From Promerops cafer (Eukaryota > Chordata > Aves > Passeriformes > Nectariniidae), in NCBI GenBank assembly GCA_013398275.1, contig VZSE01014929.1, forward strand, positions 186,001 to 250,000: a stretch of DNA of 64,000 nucleotides. The letters run 5' to 3'. Both the position numbers and the translations under genes were made by a program. The stretch's first letter is position 1. Each line of letters starts with the position of its first letter. The notes beneath the pieces were generated by a model. That model did not search any database. It saw only the letters and a program-made list of their open reading frames with translations, and was not told the origin of the DNA. This document shows positions 49,631 to 63,700 of the stretch, in pieces.

Positions 49631-52136
49631 TTTATTTACTACGTCAGTGATGATAAAACGGCAAAATACCATTTTCTATAATACTTCCAACATATGGCAG
49701 ACTACAAAAAGAAATCTGTTATTGATTGGAATGATACAAGAAATCTGTTATTTGTTGATCTGCTTCTCAGGTAAAATGCAATCAAACCCACTGCCTAGAG
49801 ACTGCTGGCTGCTAGAAACTTTCCAAACTTTTTCCCAGGTTCCTTTCTGTTAATATAAAATAATTCTTGCCATTTCTTTTATTGTCTGTGTCCTAAGGCT
49901 ATCAGAAAAAGTCTGAAAAACTTTGTGACCTGTGAAATCTATGTGAAATTCTAACAATTCTTCATAAGCAAGTGAGAATCTTCTGCATTAGAAGTGTTCA
50001 TATAGCTGAATCAAATTTGTACATTATGTCAAAGCAGTAAGGCTTGAGTTCTGAAAACCGTTGCACTTTGATTAATATTTGTCCATGGACACATGCAACG
50101 CTGTTTATTTGAATACTTTGCCAGCATAAACAGGAAAATCTGCCTTTGTTTAGAAGCTAGAAGGATTGAAGCCTTGATCTTAATGTCAGTAAAAGGCAAC
50201 ATAGTCACCTAAATTTATCCAGGACTTAAAATAAGAAATCAAAACTGTACGCAAAGTATCTTACTAGTATGTTAGCAAACTTTAAAAGTTACTAGGTAAA
50301 ATACATTGAAAATAATTGTTAAATAGGCAGTAAACTCAAAGTGCTAAGCATGAAATATATACATAAGTTAAAACTGTCATGACATAGGACAGCAGATTGA
50401 ATCATAGACAAACACTATTGCTGGACATAATCTCTATAATTAATTTACCAGATCAGAATTCTTCTTGCTGAGTAAAGAAGCATACATTGCCTACCATTGC
50501 AAAGAAAAATGTGTATCTGTGGCTAAGCAGTCTCAGCAGTAAATCTTTCTAAGCTTAAACTATTTTCTGCATTTTGGAGCTGTGCAACTTTTTCCAAGGT
50601 CAGTTTAGACACTTAGGTCATGATTTTGTCATTACCACAATACTGGCATCCTACATAAAGTAGAATAGGAAATTATAATGAAAAATTATATTATTCATAG
50701 AGTATTCATCCATTCTGGTTGTGTTGGGTTTATTTTTTTCCATTTAAAAAAAATGTTTTCTTGGACTACATGTAAGCTATCAGATACAAGTAACCAAACT
50801 TCTTCACTGCATGCAGTGATCTGTCTGCTGCACAAGTAGGGCAATTAAGAGCAGGTAAGTAAAGCTATGTGCTTATTTTCTGACTTTTTAATGAAAACTT
50901 ACTGCTAAAAAGGAAGTATCTGTCATTTGAAATGCTGGTCTTCTCAGAATCAATGGGAGCTTTTTCACTGATTTTGAGTAAGCCAGGTTTCTCTTTTTAA
51001 AAAAATTCACTCAACTGTCTGCTCCTTTTCAAGTAGTCAGCAGAGAATGCTGGAATGGTCCAACACTCTTGCTGACTTTTTAGGAGGTTTCTATTACATG
51101 TTCAAAATATTACAACAATAACAACAACAAAGAAAACAGTGTTGTGAGAATCAAGTTCTGTAATTTAATGGCATATTCAAATTTTGGTTAAAAAAATCCC
51201 AGTCCATTCTGGGGCTGAATGTCATTCTCAGGTAACACAGAGGTGATGTCTTTGAAGTCAGCAAGACAGTTTAATGTGCATGTAAGTGAAGTCAACAAGT
51301 TTATTCTAGTCTTTAAAATTACACATGTACATGCATGTAGCTACTGTGAACACTCTCTTTTTGTAGTTGCATTTTGGTAATGGCACAGTACTGAATTTGC
51401 CACAATTAAAGAGATGACCTGCTTAGGATAGTTCTGTATCTGAAAACAAAAAGAATAAAACAACTCTCTATACCCAAAGCTACACTCTTATTAAAGTTCC
51501 AGGAAGGGTTTCAAATAAAAAGATCAAATTTAAAGGCCATCCTTAATAAGGGATTTAAAAGCCAATATTTTGTCTTAGATCTGTGCTACTCTATTAGAAA
51601 ATACATTTGGAACAAAGCAAAAGAGCATAAAATATGCACTTCTGCAATGCACTCTATGTAAATGATTTTTCTAAAGGCAGACAGGAAGGTTCAAAGAGCT
51701 GATAATGCTGTCTCCAACTTCTAAACCACCACTTCAAAAATCAGCTTCTATTGCTAAGGATCAAAAATATTATTATCTTAAAGTGATTTGGTGACCCATA
51801 TAAAAAGACAAGTATTCTCAAGCCTGACCTTTAGTAAACATACAAAGCATTAACCTCTACCTCTGAAATCCTTCCTGAAAATCTCAGCAGAGAAACCATG
51901 AAACCCAGGAGCTGCACACTTGTAAGGCAATGGAGGGAATCTGGCACACATAGTCCTGCTGCCCTTATTCCATGGAAAGCCATAGAAGTTCAAGTTTTGC
52001 TGCTGTCCCATACAGTAATTTGTACAAGCATCTAGTACATTTATGTCTTTCTTCCAAATAAAAAAAGAGAAAAGACCTAACAGTGACTGACACCTTGGTA
52101 AGGCACTAATATTATTCAAATTGCTTGTATACTCAC

Positions 52137-52175
52137 AGTATGATTTCCATATTGGAGGCTGGTATTCTTCAGCAT
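52137..52175 (-). CDS. CHN2: CHN2 coding exon 2 (Tyr21 motif)
   Basis: This 39-nt exon encodes (D)AEEYQPPIWKSY and is entered in phase 1: the first base of the Asp codon comes from the unseen upstream exon. On the minus strand the acceptor is a TTCTATTTTAG tract and the donor is T|GTGAGTAT. The exon ends with the first base of a Leu codon completed by the next exon. If the upstream exon has 16 residues, as in human beta2-chimaerin, the Tyr of EEYQPP is Tyr21, reported as a Src-family kinase target. The segment is N-terminal tail before the SH2 domain. The ATG formed by the first three bases is out of frame and is not a start. Confidence 0.9.
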
Positions 52176-54780
52176 CTAAAATAGAAACAAAAAGGGAGAA
52201 AGAAATCAGTCATTTAGTCACTGGGTCAAACTGTCAGCATGCATTTTTCTGCTGAGAGACCTCTACTTGTCAGCAAAATTCACATTTCTTTCCCAAGAGA
52301 GATGATAGCCTATTTACAGTACAGTTTTCTATGTGAGAGAAGAATACAAATTTCAACCACTTGTGGATCCAATGTGCTTTCCCCAAATTATTCAACTGTA
52401 AAAGAAATTAATTTTTTTTACAGATTTGCACAACTCACCAGTGTTTCAAAATAATTAACTGGGCTTGGAACTACGTTATTTATTTGCTTTACCTGGCATG
52501 ATAAACAGACAAATCACTACTGGTTTTCAATGTGGTTTCTAGCCCCACTAGTAAGATTTGAAAATGAGCATCAATGAATAACACACGCTGGGGCTAAAAA
52601 GATGCACAGCGCAGGCTGGACTCAGATGCTCAGACCTGACAGTTTCAATGAGAGTCAATTACACTTCTTGAACCCACTAGCATATGTAACTGGCATATTT
52701 TCCAGAAGCTGAATCAACAAAAACAATATGGAAAAGATAGAAAAAGGAAAGACTGCAAAACCTGCCATTACAAACAGGTTACATTATTGAATAAAGGGGC
52801 ACAAAGAGTTGGTGTTTTTTCTTAGTGACTACTCCACGGGGAGGTTTACAGCTCTCTGCAAGAAAGCCAACTGCTGTAACCTACAGAAATCCCAGCAGAA
52901 GCCAAGCTGGAGCAGAAGGAGCAACACCAGTGACAAAGGGTGGGGTACTGGGTACTAGTTTGTTTCTGAACTGTCATGCTGCCAAAAACTTTAAAGACAT
53001 TTACCACGGGTATGTCATTAACTTGTCAAAACTGTGCAGGTTAATTAAGGTGTTTGTTATTTACTAAACTTCTACTTAAGTTATGCTAATATACTTCAAT
53101 TATAGTTGCATAGCTCATGCTCCTTGTCTATTTACATACACACAACTACTTTAAATATATCCCTGCAAAAGTCTGTTTACTAGGAATGTTAATCACTAAC
53201 TACCATCTGCCACTTTTAACTCTATTGTTTTAGAAGAGGATAAATCTAGCAACAATCACAGTTACAGCCTGGAATAGCACCCTGCAACAATTTGTAGATT
53301 TATCAATTGGGCAACCCATTCAGTTTCAGTTTCAACTGCATCCACCTCTGAACTCAGGGAAAGTTCAAAACACTCCCAGACTGACAGAGTTATACTGTGC
53401 TGTGGCAATCCAAGAGTAATTAGCTTGCAAGGTCATTATGCAGAAGACTTATTTTAAATTATATGAGGTTGTTCATGAGACAAATGAAATTTATTCATAA
53501 AACAACTAATTTTTCTCTTCTCAAATTATAATAGTATTATGTCACTCTTTTTTCCCCCCATACATGTATTGCTTCACCCATAGTTTAGCGTAACACCATA
53601 ATATTGTGTATTAAATTCTTCCGTCAATACTTCTGTGCTACTGCAAGAGAATTTCTGAATTTCCTTCTTCACTTGCTATATTTTTCCAAAAGAAGAAACA
53701 CTGGGATAATGAAAATATCTTATTATCTATTCTTGTGACTTCAGACAAGAAAGTAATAGGGGGAGAAACAATAAAAAAACCAACGAGTATCAGTTTCTGC
53801 TTTAGTCTTCCAAATTAATTAAAAAGTGCACAGTAAATTCAAAAGTGAAAGCTGATGTACAAGTGGCTGTAAAGTGCTCATTAGCTGGAAACAGACTGAT
53901 GGTGAGGAAACACTGCAGCCAAAATGGAGACTCATCCAGGAGATAAATCATAAAACAAAACTCCCAATGATTGCGTTTGATTTGTCACAGTTACGAATCT
54001 GTCAGCCCCGGAAAGCGTGGACAGAACCATTCCTCAATAGCTAAAATAATTGTAAAAGACAGCACACTCAGAGGAAACCCACGTGTCACCAGCTCCACAT
54101 TGACCACTACGAGGTACTGCCATATCCCCTGCGATCCCTTCAGCTGAAAGCATGTCCCTAAATCACAGGGAGCAAAATGCCATAGTGATAGTACTAATAG
54201 ACTTTATTGTCAAGCTATGTCATGCATTTGATGGCACGCATTTGTAGGGAAATGAAGAATAATTAGTTTAAATACAACTTGGAGACAAGGGTCATGGTTG
54301 AGGGTCAGGGAGAGGTCTAATGGAACCCGGATAGAAACCTCTTTCTTCCTTTGTGGCAGGAGGCTGCTGGGCCTCTGTTTGGACAGCTCTCATCCTCGTA
54401 TGGTAAAGTCTTAGGACTCCTGTCCTGGTTGACTAGATTAGACTGAACTTCAACCATTCTTAAGTCAGAAGTCAAAAGAGGCAAATCCTGCCTGGGCAGA
54501 CTGGGTAACTACTCTTTGCCCTTTCTGAAATTTCTGTTCTTCTGTATTTTGTTATTCCTCTGTATTACACAGCAGCTTCACTCATTAATTGTGTTCCACT
54601 CTCCATCACTAGACTTTAAACAGCAGCTCTGGCTCACAGAAGTTACCAATACAAGTTTGGGTGGTTGGCTGTTACCACAGGACACCTCAACTCACAGAGC
54701 TTGTGCCTTCAGTTCTGCACATGGTAATGGTCTCAGCAAGGACTACAGACCTCAGTTTTGAGCCACTTAGCAAAAATCAA

Positions 54781-54810
54781 TCAGTCAGTCAGTCAGTCAG
54801 TCAATCAATC
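54781..54810. repeat. (TCAG)n tetranucleotide microsatellite
   Basis: Five exact TCAG units followed by TCAATCAATC, a decayed continuation. It is likely length-polymorphic. Confidence 0.95.
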
Positions 54811-57031
54811 GGACTTGGCACAAATGACAAATGCTGATGCGTTGATGTCTCATGAAATGATGTCCCTCATATGAACTTTGATCGTAACGACTATCAAAAC
54901 TGTGACTGGCAGCGTGGGGAAAAGGGTTCACTGAGGTAGTCTCAGGTGATAAGACAGGGTCTTCCCTATTGCTCTTTTGTTGAAAGGTTTGTATTTTCTA
55001 CAGTGACTTCTTGTCTAGATTCAGAAAATGTGCCAGCTAAGGTTGAAAGCAGTTGTCAAAGGAGAAACTCAGATCACAATATGAGCAATAGCTCTGAAAA
55101 ACCCAACAAAATATCCCAAGGTCATCTATGACATACTTTTCTGAATGTCAGCATAAGAAAGACTCACTGTAAAAGAATTACAGAATGCCCAGTTAAAATA
55201 TTTTTAAATTTTAAATTCTTTTAAATCTTCTCAAAACTGTATCATAAATGACCTTGGCAAAACTAGAAAACCTTGGAGTACTTACTGCAAAGACTAGAAC
55301 TGGCAAAAAAGCATGAGAGACTTCAAAAAATATTACAGGCAATACTGTTAACTAAAAGCTTTGAGACATACCGGCTAAGAAAGTGAATATTTATTAAACC
55401 TAAAAAAGTAGTAGAAGTCAGTTGTATGCTAAACAGAAGGGCAAAAGGAATGCAGAATGCTGACTCTTGAGGAATATTACAGCTATGAGAAGGTTTCTCA
55501 TAATGCAAAATTGACAAAAAAAGATATTGGAGAAAATTGTCAAAGCAAAAATAATACTTGGAACTGGAAAATGGGAGTAAGGATAAAAAGGTTATTTCCT
55601 CACTTTATATGCTTTACTCTTCACAGAGCAGAGAGAATGAAAAGGATCTTAGGAAAAAATACTTTCCTAGAGATGACGGACCACTTAAGGCTGAATAAAT
55701 GTAGAAAGACCACAGTAAAGGGAGGACTGAAAAGTTGGCAAAGCCTTAAGCAGACAGATAAAAAGTAAAACAACATAAGATTTTTTTCAAATAAACATGA
55801 AGACAGAATACAGTATTACTGCCAACAGTGGGCAGTAAAGGGTTAATACATTACTCAGAGCCATTCTTAAGCAATTTCTGAGAAATTATCTTACCATAAG
55901 TATATAGTAAGTAAAGTTATCCATGGACTTCAACCCTTGCTCTTCACTGGGCCTGGCCCTGTACCAAAGTGACACCCTTCTGGATGTAGTTGTGAAAGAC
56001 ACCAGAATGACAGAATTGCTTTTTACTGCTTCCTTGTACTTTGTGAAAATGATGATGTAATGCCAACACGTGTGGGTTTGTGCTACCAGCACGGGGACTG
56101 ACTTGGCTAAAGCAGATCTAATAAGAAACTAAGTTCAAAGTGATTCTTCTGACTATCAAGACTGGTAATGCACTGAAAAGCGTAAACTCTGTTTCACAGG
56201 AAAGCCCACAAATTACGCCACATGAATCAAATATTTTTGACTTATAAGTGGCATTTCTAAGCATAAGGAGAACAGGAACAAATATCCATACTGTAGCTAT
56301 ATGCCATGCCCAGTTCTAGATATGCTAAAAAGTATTAGTGATTCCCATGACAGTAAAGAGTTAAGCAGGCTAGCAGCAGGACATTATTTGTCATTATTTG
56401 CTGATTTCTTATAGTCTCTATGAAAAAAGAGTAAAGATTTTCTTTTTTTTGCCTTTGTCCCTACTAAAAGATTATAAAAAAATATTTTGCAGTTCACCTT
56501 GGAAGAACTGCCTCAGCCTAGATTCTCTGCCACCATTGTCTGAATTTTGGACTTCCTTTCCAGTAACAACTAATTTTAAAACTTTGACCTGCATATGCAG
56601 AGAAAGACACTTGTGTGTGAGGAAAAGCTGATCTGGAAGCCACTGGTTTACTGGCAGTCTGCAGATAAATGATTCACCGGATGAACAAGCCTAGTTACTA
56701 GTTTTTTTAATCTTCTATTGTTATTTTAAGACCAAGACTAATAATTATGAGTATTTTAATGCCCTTTGTATATTTCCTTTAAAGAGTTTTTTTCACAGGT
56801 TTACCACGTACACTTTCATATTTATTGCTTTGTTTCCAAAACATTGTTAGCATATATTATTAAATACGTTTTTCGTATTTTTATATATGTAATTATAAGT
56901 CAAACAAAAAACTGCTGAGTAAGAGCTTCTGTGAAAGATAAACAGCATTTGTCCTCTTTATGGACGTTTTTCAAATATTTTTCTTCGTGCAGACAGAATT
57001 TTATTATTCAATTTACTATAATGTGGATGGC

Positions 57032-57742
57032 CATCACAGAGCCACAGAATGGTTAGGGTTGGAAGGTACCTGTGGAGGGGATGAGATCCAAACCCCCTTC
57101 TCTAGCATGGCCACCTATAACCATGTTTAGATAGCTCCTAAGTATCTCCATGGATGGAGATACCACAACCCCACTGGACAACCTGAGCCAGTGTTTGGTC
57201 ACTTCCACAGTGAAGAAGTGTTTCCTGATGTTCTGACAGAGCCTCCTGTGCTTCATTTTTGTACCCATTGCCACCAGTAAAGTCACTGGGCACCACTGGA
57301 AAGAGCTGGCTTTGTTCTCTTTGCACGCTCTCTTCAGATATTTATACACTTTGATAAGATTGCCCTGAGCCTTCTCTTCTCCAGGTTGAACAGTCCCATC
57401 TCACTCAGCCTTTCCTGATAGGAGAGATCCTCCAGCCCTGCAACGCCTTTGCAGCCCTTTATAAGAATCCCTCCAGCATGTCCATAGCTCTCTCACACTG
57501 GGGAGCCCAGCAGTGGACACAGCAATCCAGTTGTGGCCTCATCAGCACTGAGCAGAGGGGAAGAATCACCTCTCCTCTGACCTGCTGGCAATGCTGCTCC
57601 TAATTGCAGCCCAGCATCCCACCAGCCATCTCCAAGGGAAGGCTGCATTGCTGGCTCATTTTGAACTCGGGGTCCACCAGAATCCCCAGGTCCTTTTCTG
57701 CCAAGCAGTTCTTCAGGTGGGTGCTTCTTGGCATACACTGGT
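57032..57742 (-). mobile_element. CR1 LINE fragment, 5'-truncated, with decayed RT C-terminus
   Basis: The low-coordinate end reads ATCACAGAGCCACAGAATGG followed by TTAGGGTTGGAAGG, the reverse complement of the usual avian CR1 3' end, so the element is on the minus strand, the same sense as CHN2. Minus-strand translation of 57349-57053 contains KHRRLCQNIRKHFF, then HWLRLSSGVVVSPSMEILRS. This matches the C-terminal tail of CR1 reverse transcriptase (typically NIRKHFFTVRVTEHWHRLPREVVESPSLEIFKSRL). Further 5', near 57700-57650, the sequence corresponds to the AKKDLGVLVDSKLNMSQQC segment. The reading frame shifts and has stops, so it is dead. It is typical of 5'-truncated CR1 copies. The high-coordinate boundary is approximate. 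Confidence 0.92.
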
Positions 57743-60700
57743 GAATGGAGACTAAAGTAAAAGAGTAATAAAGGGGGCTTCTTTAGGGGGCATCACTTCT
57801 TTTCTGACACATAAAACATAGATCCCTTCTTTAATTTCCACCATGTGACTAAAAAAATACCAATTACAGAAGCTCATTTTCTTTTTATCTGATCCCCTAC
57901 TGGCTAATCTTGTCCTGGTGAAGGGCTGGTTTAATTTATTTTGCCCTCTCAACAATTAATATATGCACATACACAACTATGTCACTTTGCAGTCATTTTG
58001 TGAACTACTTTAAATTGGCATGTTGTTCTATGTTTGATGACACTCATTTGGCATATACTTTGGACATCATGATGACTTCTATGACTTCTATTACATATGG
58101 TAGCTACCTTTACAGGCACATCTGATCACACTAAGAAAGAATACTCTTATTATTAAAGTTGCAAATAATCATACTGTCAAATGAGTCCCCCACTCTAACT
58201 CCTGAAAAGCCACTGCTACTGTGAAGAGCAAAATTAACTCTCTTGCAGTTAATAATTAGCAATGGAGCTGTTGAAATATTTCAGCATGTCAAAAACTCTG
58301 TTTAATGTTTCATTCAGAACGAATAGCTGCCCATGGAGGAGTGAGCAGTTGCCAGCTTTATCACTGAACTTTCTCATCACAAGTACATGGACAGCTAAAA
58401 TATGGAATGAGACTTCAGTTCTTGTCTTAATGAGGCACTTTAGCTTTCAGCATAAGGTACAGAAATGATCAAACTGTTTACTTGCAACACAGTTTATAAT
58501 TGGTGTATTAATTCAGATGATGGGAGCTTCCCACTGTGCTGTTCTCTCCTAAAAAAAAAATTAAAAATCAGCGATAGTGTGTAATTTAAATGTCAAAAAA
58601 AGCTCACAAAAGGGGTGGAGTTCTCTCTCACACAGCAATTAGACTGAAACAGTAAGCTTTTAATAACCACAATATAAATTGACAGCTATTTTGTATCTTT
58701 TCCTTCTGCCTACCACAAACTTGCCATTAGAAGCCACTGCTCCAAAGGTAGCTCATTTAGCCAGTTCTAAGAACCAGGGTCATTCCAAATTGTGCTCTCT
58801 GCTGCTTTTGCTTCAGATTTCAAAACTGTATCTTTCCACTAATAGAAAGGTGGTCAGTCCCTGGTTACTTTTGTTTAATGCACGTGTCTATTTTACTAAA
58901 ATGCAGGTGAAAGATCATGCAAATAGGTAAACTCAATAATTTAGAAGAGTTAACAAGTATCAAACAAAATATGAGTTTGAAGTAAGTGAGTTATTATGGA
59001 TGTACTCCAACAGATCACAGGAGATCTGACTTTTTAAAATCCACAGCTAAACTTGCAGAACAAAATTATAAGGAGCCATGTTCTGTAGCTGGTGAGTGGT
59101 GCTCAGCCAGCTATGACCATCAGATTGGAGCAATATCCCATTAAGTAAAAAAATCTGCCTGTCTATTCTGCACAGACTTAGAGATAATTAAAAGCATTGA
59201 AAATATAATTTTAAATTTGGAAATTGAGAAAGAAAAATCAGAGTTCTCAATAGGAATAGGAGAAGTGAAAAAAGGGAAGTGTATTTGTACAGTTCTAGTT
59301 TTCAAACTCTCTTCAGGAGTCTAGTCTTTCTTAGGGCCCAAAAAACAGAATTAAACAAGCTCTTCCAGAGTGCAAATCCAAGAAGCTGACAGGGATCTAA
59401 GTAAGCTGATAAAAATATTCCCAATGCTTTAAATATTTCCTGGGAAATATGCAAGATTTAAGAGTGCAGAGGAGTAATCACACTACCTAATCTTAGACAG
59501 GTAGGTCCTTTTTAATGCTGAATCATTCTGAATCTATTGCCCTTGGATGGCATTTAAGAACCTCCATAATCTAAGTATACTGGGAAGTTTTTTTCCCCAG
59601 AGCAATAATGAAGAATTTCCTTATACAGTTTATTAAAGATTTGTGTCTAAAAACTAGAAAGGTAGACAATAAAAAATCATCAAAAATATCTGCATCCTTC
59701 ATTGTCAAAAAAATCTGCTGCAGTCATTAGCTGCCATTAAATTTAATCTGGTCACCATTCTCTGTTTTAACACTAAGGCCAGTGTAATTAAAATCTAACA
59801 CAGTTATTTTCACCTTTTCATGTTTTTAACCTATAAACCAGAGGCATCAAGGCATTAAAATGGGACCATCAGAGCTCTGGCTGACTGAGAGACTGGACAT
59901 ATTTTTAGGAATAAATACATGACATAAGTTAAATCACATCACATTAGCAGACCTCCTATCTTACACAGATATACGTTAGCTGCTAACTAATGACCAGTGA
60001 GTTCCTGGCTGAAAATCAAAACCAGATAGTCAGTTGGCTTATCTGAGCATAGTTTTGCTGCAGTAATTTTATCACTGTACAGGATATGGCAACACATTTC
60101 CAGTCATTTACTTACTGCATCCTAAAACTCACCCCCTAGAAACTTCCAGCCAGTGATCCCTGGACTCAGCAAAGCAGTTCAGGCATGGTAGGAAAGAGCA
60201 TGTGATAGAAATAACTACAATAATGCCAAAAAATGGCATTAAAATGGTCACCATGAAGTATTTAAAGTAGAACATTTATGCTGAAGTATCGCCAGCACAT
60301 TCCCAGTTCCAGAAACTCACTCTTACATTGACATGATACCCCTTTATCTGGCTTATCAAAGGAGCAAGCACATTCCCTGAAAACTTACTAACCTTTACAA
60401 AGTCCAACTCATTGCATTTGGTAACTCCGTTATTTTTGACATGAGTCATTTTCCCATCTCTCTAAGCAGGGGTGCAAGTGTTTGTCTGTTCAAGGATGTG
60501 AGGTGGTCCTTGCAGCTGACTGTGGAGGCCGTTCAGTAGCTTTCAGAGATCATCCCCATCTGCCCCATGTAGCCCTGCACTTGCCCCTCTCTGGATACAA
60601 AAATAAAAGTATTTCTAAAGACTGAAACTGCATACTCGGAATGAACTTGAAATCCAGTAATTTGTCTCACTCAGCAAAGCAATGAGAATCAGAGAATTTA

Positions 60701-63700
60701 CACTGGTAACTTACAAAAATCACAAAATGTGTTGTATTCAGCATAGAGGCCATGCATATCCCAGGGACCTTAATGAACTCTGTTGCCTAAACACACCTTC
60801 AAGCCTTGGACATCAGAGATGAGAACTATCCTGTCATTCAGAGCAGGCATAAGGCATAAAAGCTTAGCAAATAATCAGATTTTACTTTGGCTTGCTTTAC
60901 AGGTCCTGTAGTATTGCTGCAGTATTTGCGTCTATACATTAAAACATGAAAAACAGGAAAAACACCACCCACCTGCAAAGCATATTTATCATTCCCACAG
61001 CTCTTGGATAAAACTTTGAATAAATGGGACTCCTAGGATAAGAAGCAGCACTGTACCTATATACTTCCCCTGCTAGAAAAACGTGACACTATTAATCACA
61101 TTCTTTGGTGGGCAGTTTCATGTATCAGCTACATTCAAGGCCAATTGAATTATTATTTTATGTGAAGTTAGTTTTTGAATCTTCAGTTTATCTCTTCTAA
61201 GAAAATAGTTTGTATTAAGGTCAGCATTACTGAGGCACCCACCTTCTTTTCAAGTATGTTGTAAAGTTGGACAAATACTTCACAGGTGTGTTCTGTTCTG
61301 TCACCACCCACTCTTTAACTGATCCCCCACTACAGCTGTTCCTGCTCTTACTACTTTGGATCAAAATACTAGAGAAATGTTGACCTTCTTAAAATTTAGT
61401 TCCACAATAGTATGTTTACACTGACAAAAATCTCATGTCTTAGAAAGATCTGTGTAACCACACCTTCTTTTCTGCAATTTTAGCCATAAAATAATTACTA
61501 CCATTATTTAAAATACTATCATGGAGTCTTTGTCCTCAGAAGAATATGGTTTGTGTATTGTTTCCTTACTTGGGAAGAATTTTAATTGCCATGTGGAAGT
61601 CTATAATTCTTCCAAGAGCTTTCTACTACAGCCTGGCACTTGTACAGTTGATAATGAGTTCTTACAGTATCATATATTTACAAAATACCTTGTATGAAAC
61701 CCTATAAAATTTAAAATAAACTTAGGTCTTCCACAAGTTTTATCAAACTAACCAACAGGTCTGTGCAGAATGTCCTGATGCCTGGGCATAGGTGAGATAA
61801 TTCCTCTTTGCAACCTGCAATGTTGGCAGCATTTTCCCCAGAGGAACTTTGGCCAATGGCATGTCTGATGAGGCCAACCCCATGTCTCTCCAGGATTTTG
61901 ATTGTCAAATTAAAACAATTCCAAACCAGTGCTCATAGGACAGCTGTATGAGTGTCTTCAGTGGCACTGAGTGAGATGATAGAATTCAGTCACCCACAAT
62001 GTATAAAGCAAGATGCAGCTGCAGACTGGGTAATACCCCAGTTTCCTACTTTGCAAATTTTAAAGATGCAGGAAGCACAAGAATACTGTATTTAGGTGTC
62101 TTAGAACACACAAAATTTCTTTACACGCTATAAGTAAATCAAATAGAGTGGAAGCAGTAATTCCTATATAAAAATGGATTTTGCTTCTGTGTAATTGGAG
62201 ATAGGCTGGTTATTTTTACATAAAAAGGAAGGAGAAAGCACAATTTTTCTTAGTAACTTTTCTGGAATTGTTCTTCACCCTTGTAAAAATAACAAATAAC
62301 ATTTGTTTCTTACCCCACTTATTTTACAGACAGACTCAAGATGGTAAAGATAGTGCTTAAAAGCATATCCATCATATCTTCCATCATAAAATCAGTCAGT
62401 AAGGAAAAAATACCCTCTTCTACCCTGTTATTTTTAAAGATACAACCAATTGGCACAATTTTGAACAAACCCTCTAACTCATCCCCCTGAAACACTTTGT
62501 GTAAGGACAATTAATTATGAATAAGGTTATGGTTTTGGCACAACAGTATTTAATATATTTCATTGCAAAGGCTCAGGGAAAAGAAGCACTAGTCATCAAA
62601 AGTTTTGCAAATGTATTTGCCGTAAGCTTCCAGCAGGTAAATAATAAACAATATTCAACACAATACCATAAAGCAAGTACACTTTCTACTGTGATTTATA
62701 CCCTAAATGGTAAAGTTTAGACATCAAATATCCTCATTTTCTTTTCCTGTGGGTGGAAATCAGAAGCTGATCTATATGATCCACCACAGTCTTCCCTTTA
62801 AACAGCATATGAGTCAGAATTCTTTAAATGCCATAGCATAACCACAGCCTTGACGACGAAACCTGGCCAAATGCAAGGCAGAATTACAGAAGCTGTTTTG
62901 TCCTTGTGCCCAAGCTCCCAGGGCTCACATGGAGGTAACCAGTACTCTGGCAGATAATACCTATGGACACGAAAAAGATGCTTTCCATCAACTGCTTCCC
63001 AGTAATGAAACCAAGGAGAGCTTTGTTCTTCTGATAATACACCGATCTTCATCCAAGCAAGGTTCACGTTCAAGCATTTCATCACTCCCGAAGGACAAAC
63101 GTGTGTCTACATGCTCAGAGACTCAAAACTGGCTGATATTTCTCTGGAGCACAGAGGGGAGACCAAAACAAATTCAAGCCTCTCCTTTGGAAAGATCTGG
63201 CAAATGTCCAAAGCAAAATGATGCCATTTTTTTAAGCTAAGGGGAGGGGTTGGTGCTGAGCAAGAACTGCAAGTCTCAGTAGCAGCCACCATTCTGCAGT
63301 TCTGCTCTCATCCTGGGAGACATGAAAGCTGGGTAAAAAGATGAGCTAATTCACTCATGTCCAACATCACCAGAGCCAGGATGGGTATTTCACCTTGGAA
63401 ATACACCAATACATGCGTATCTTTTTCAGAAAAGTTTTTCCTGCTTTTCCTGTATGTTTGCTATATCATACAGGAAAGCCTGTCAGCGCTTGTCAGATCA
63501 TTCTAGTAGCAAAACCTCCCAAAATACAGATTTCCTTGGGAGCCCAGAGGATAAGGTTGCTGGTTGTCTATGAGTTTATTGGCAACATCAATTTTAACTA
63601 ATGACTGAAGACAGTGTGTTGCCCAACAACTCACCCCAAAGGAAGCTGAGGTTTTGCCAGGTTTTTGCTTAATTTCATCAACATTATTTGATGCTCACAA

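Larger units (their letters stand above)
44806..52136 (-). other. CHN2 intron 2 (7.3 kb)
   Basis: This 7,331-bp intron begins GTGAGT and ends GTGTTTGACAG, interrupting a Leu codon after its first base. It contains a CR1 relic in plus orientation at about 49.42-49.63 kb and a short GACA repeat at 47.46 kb. Overlapping ORFs near 47.2-47.56 kb on both strands reflect a purine-rich strand without stops, not a gene. Confidence 0.9.

Noticed and set aside
62798..63240. Facing ORFs of 95 (minus) and 103 (plus) codons that look complex
   Set aside because: I could not match either to a family; they overlap each other, and no splice sites fit. A retrocopy relic is possible but unsupported.
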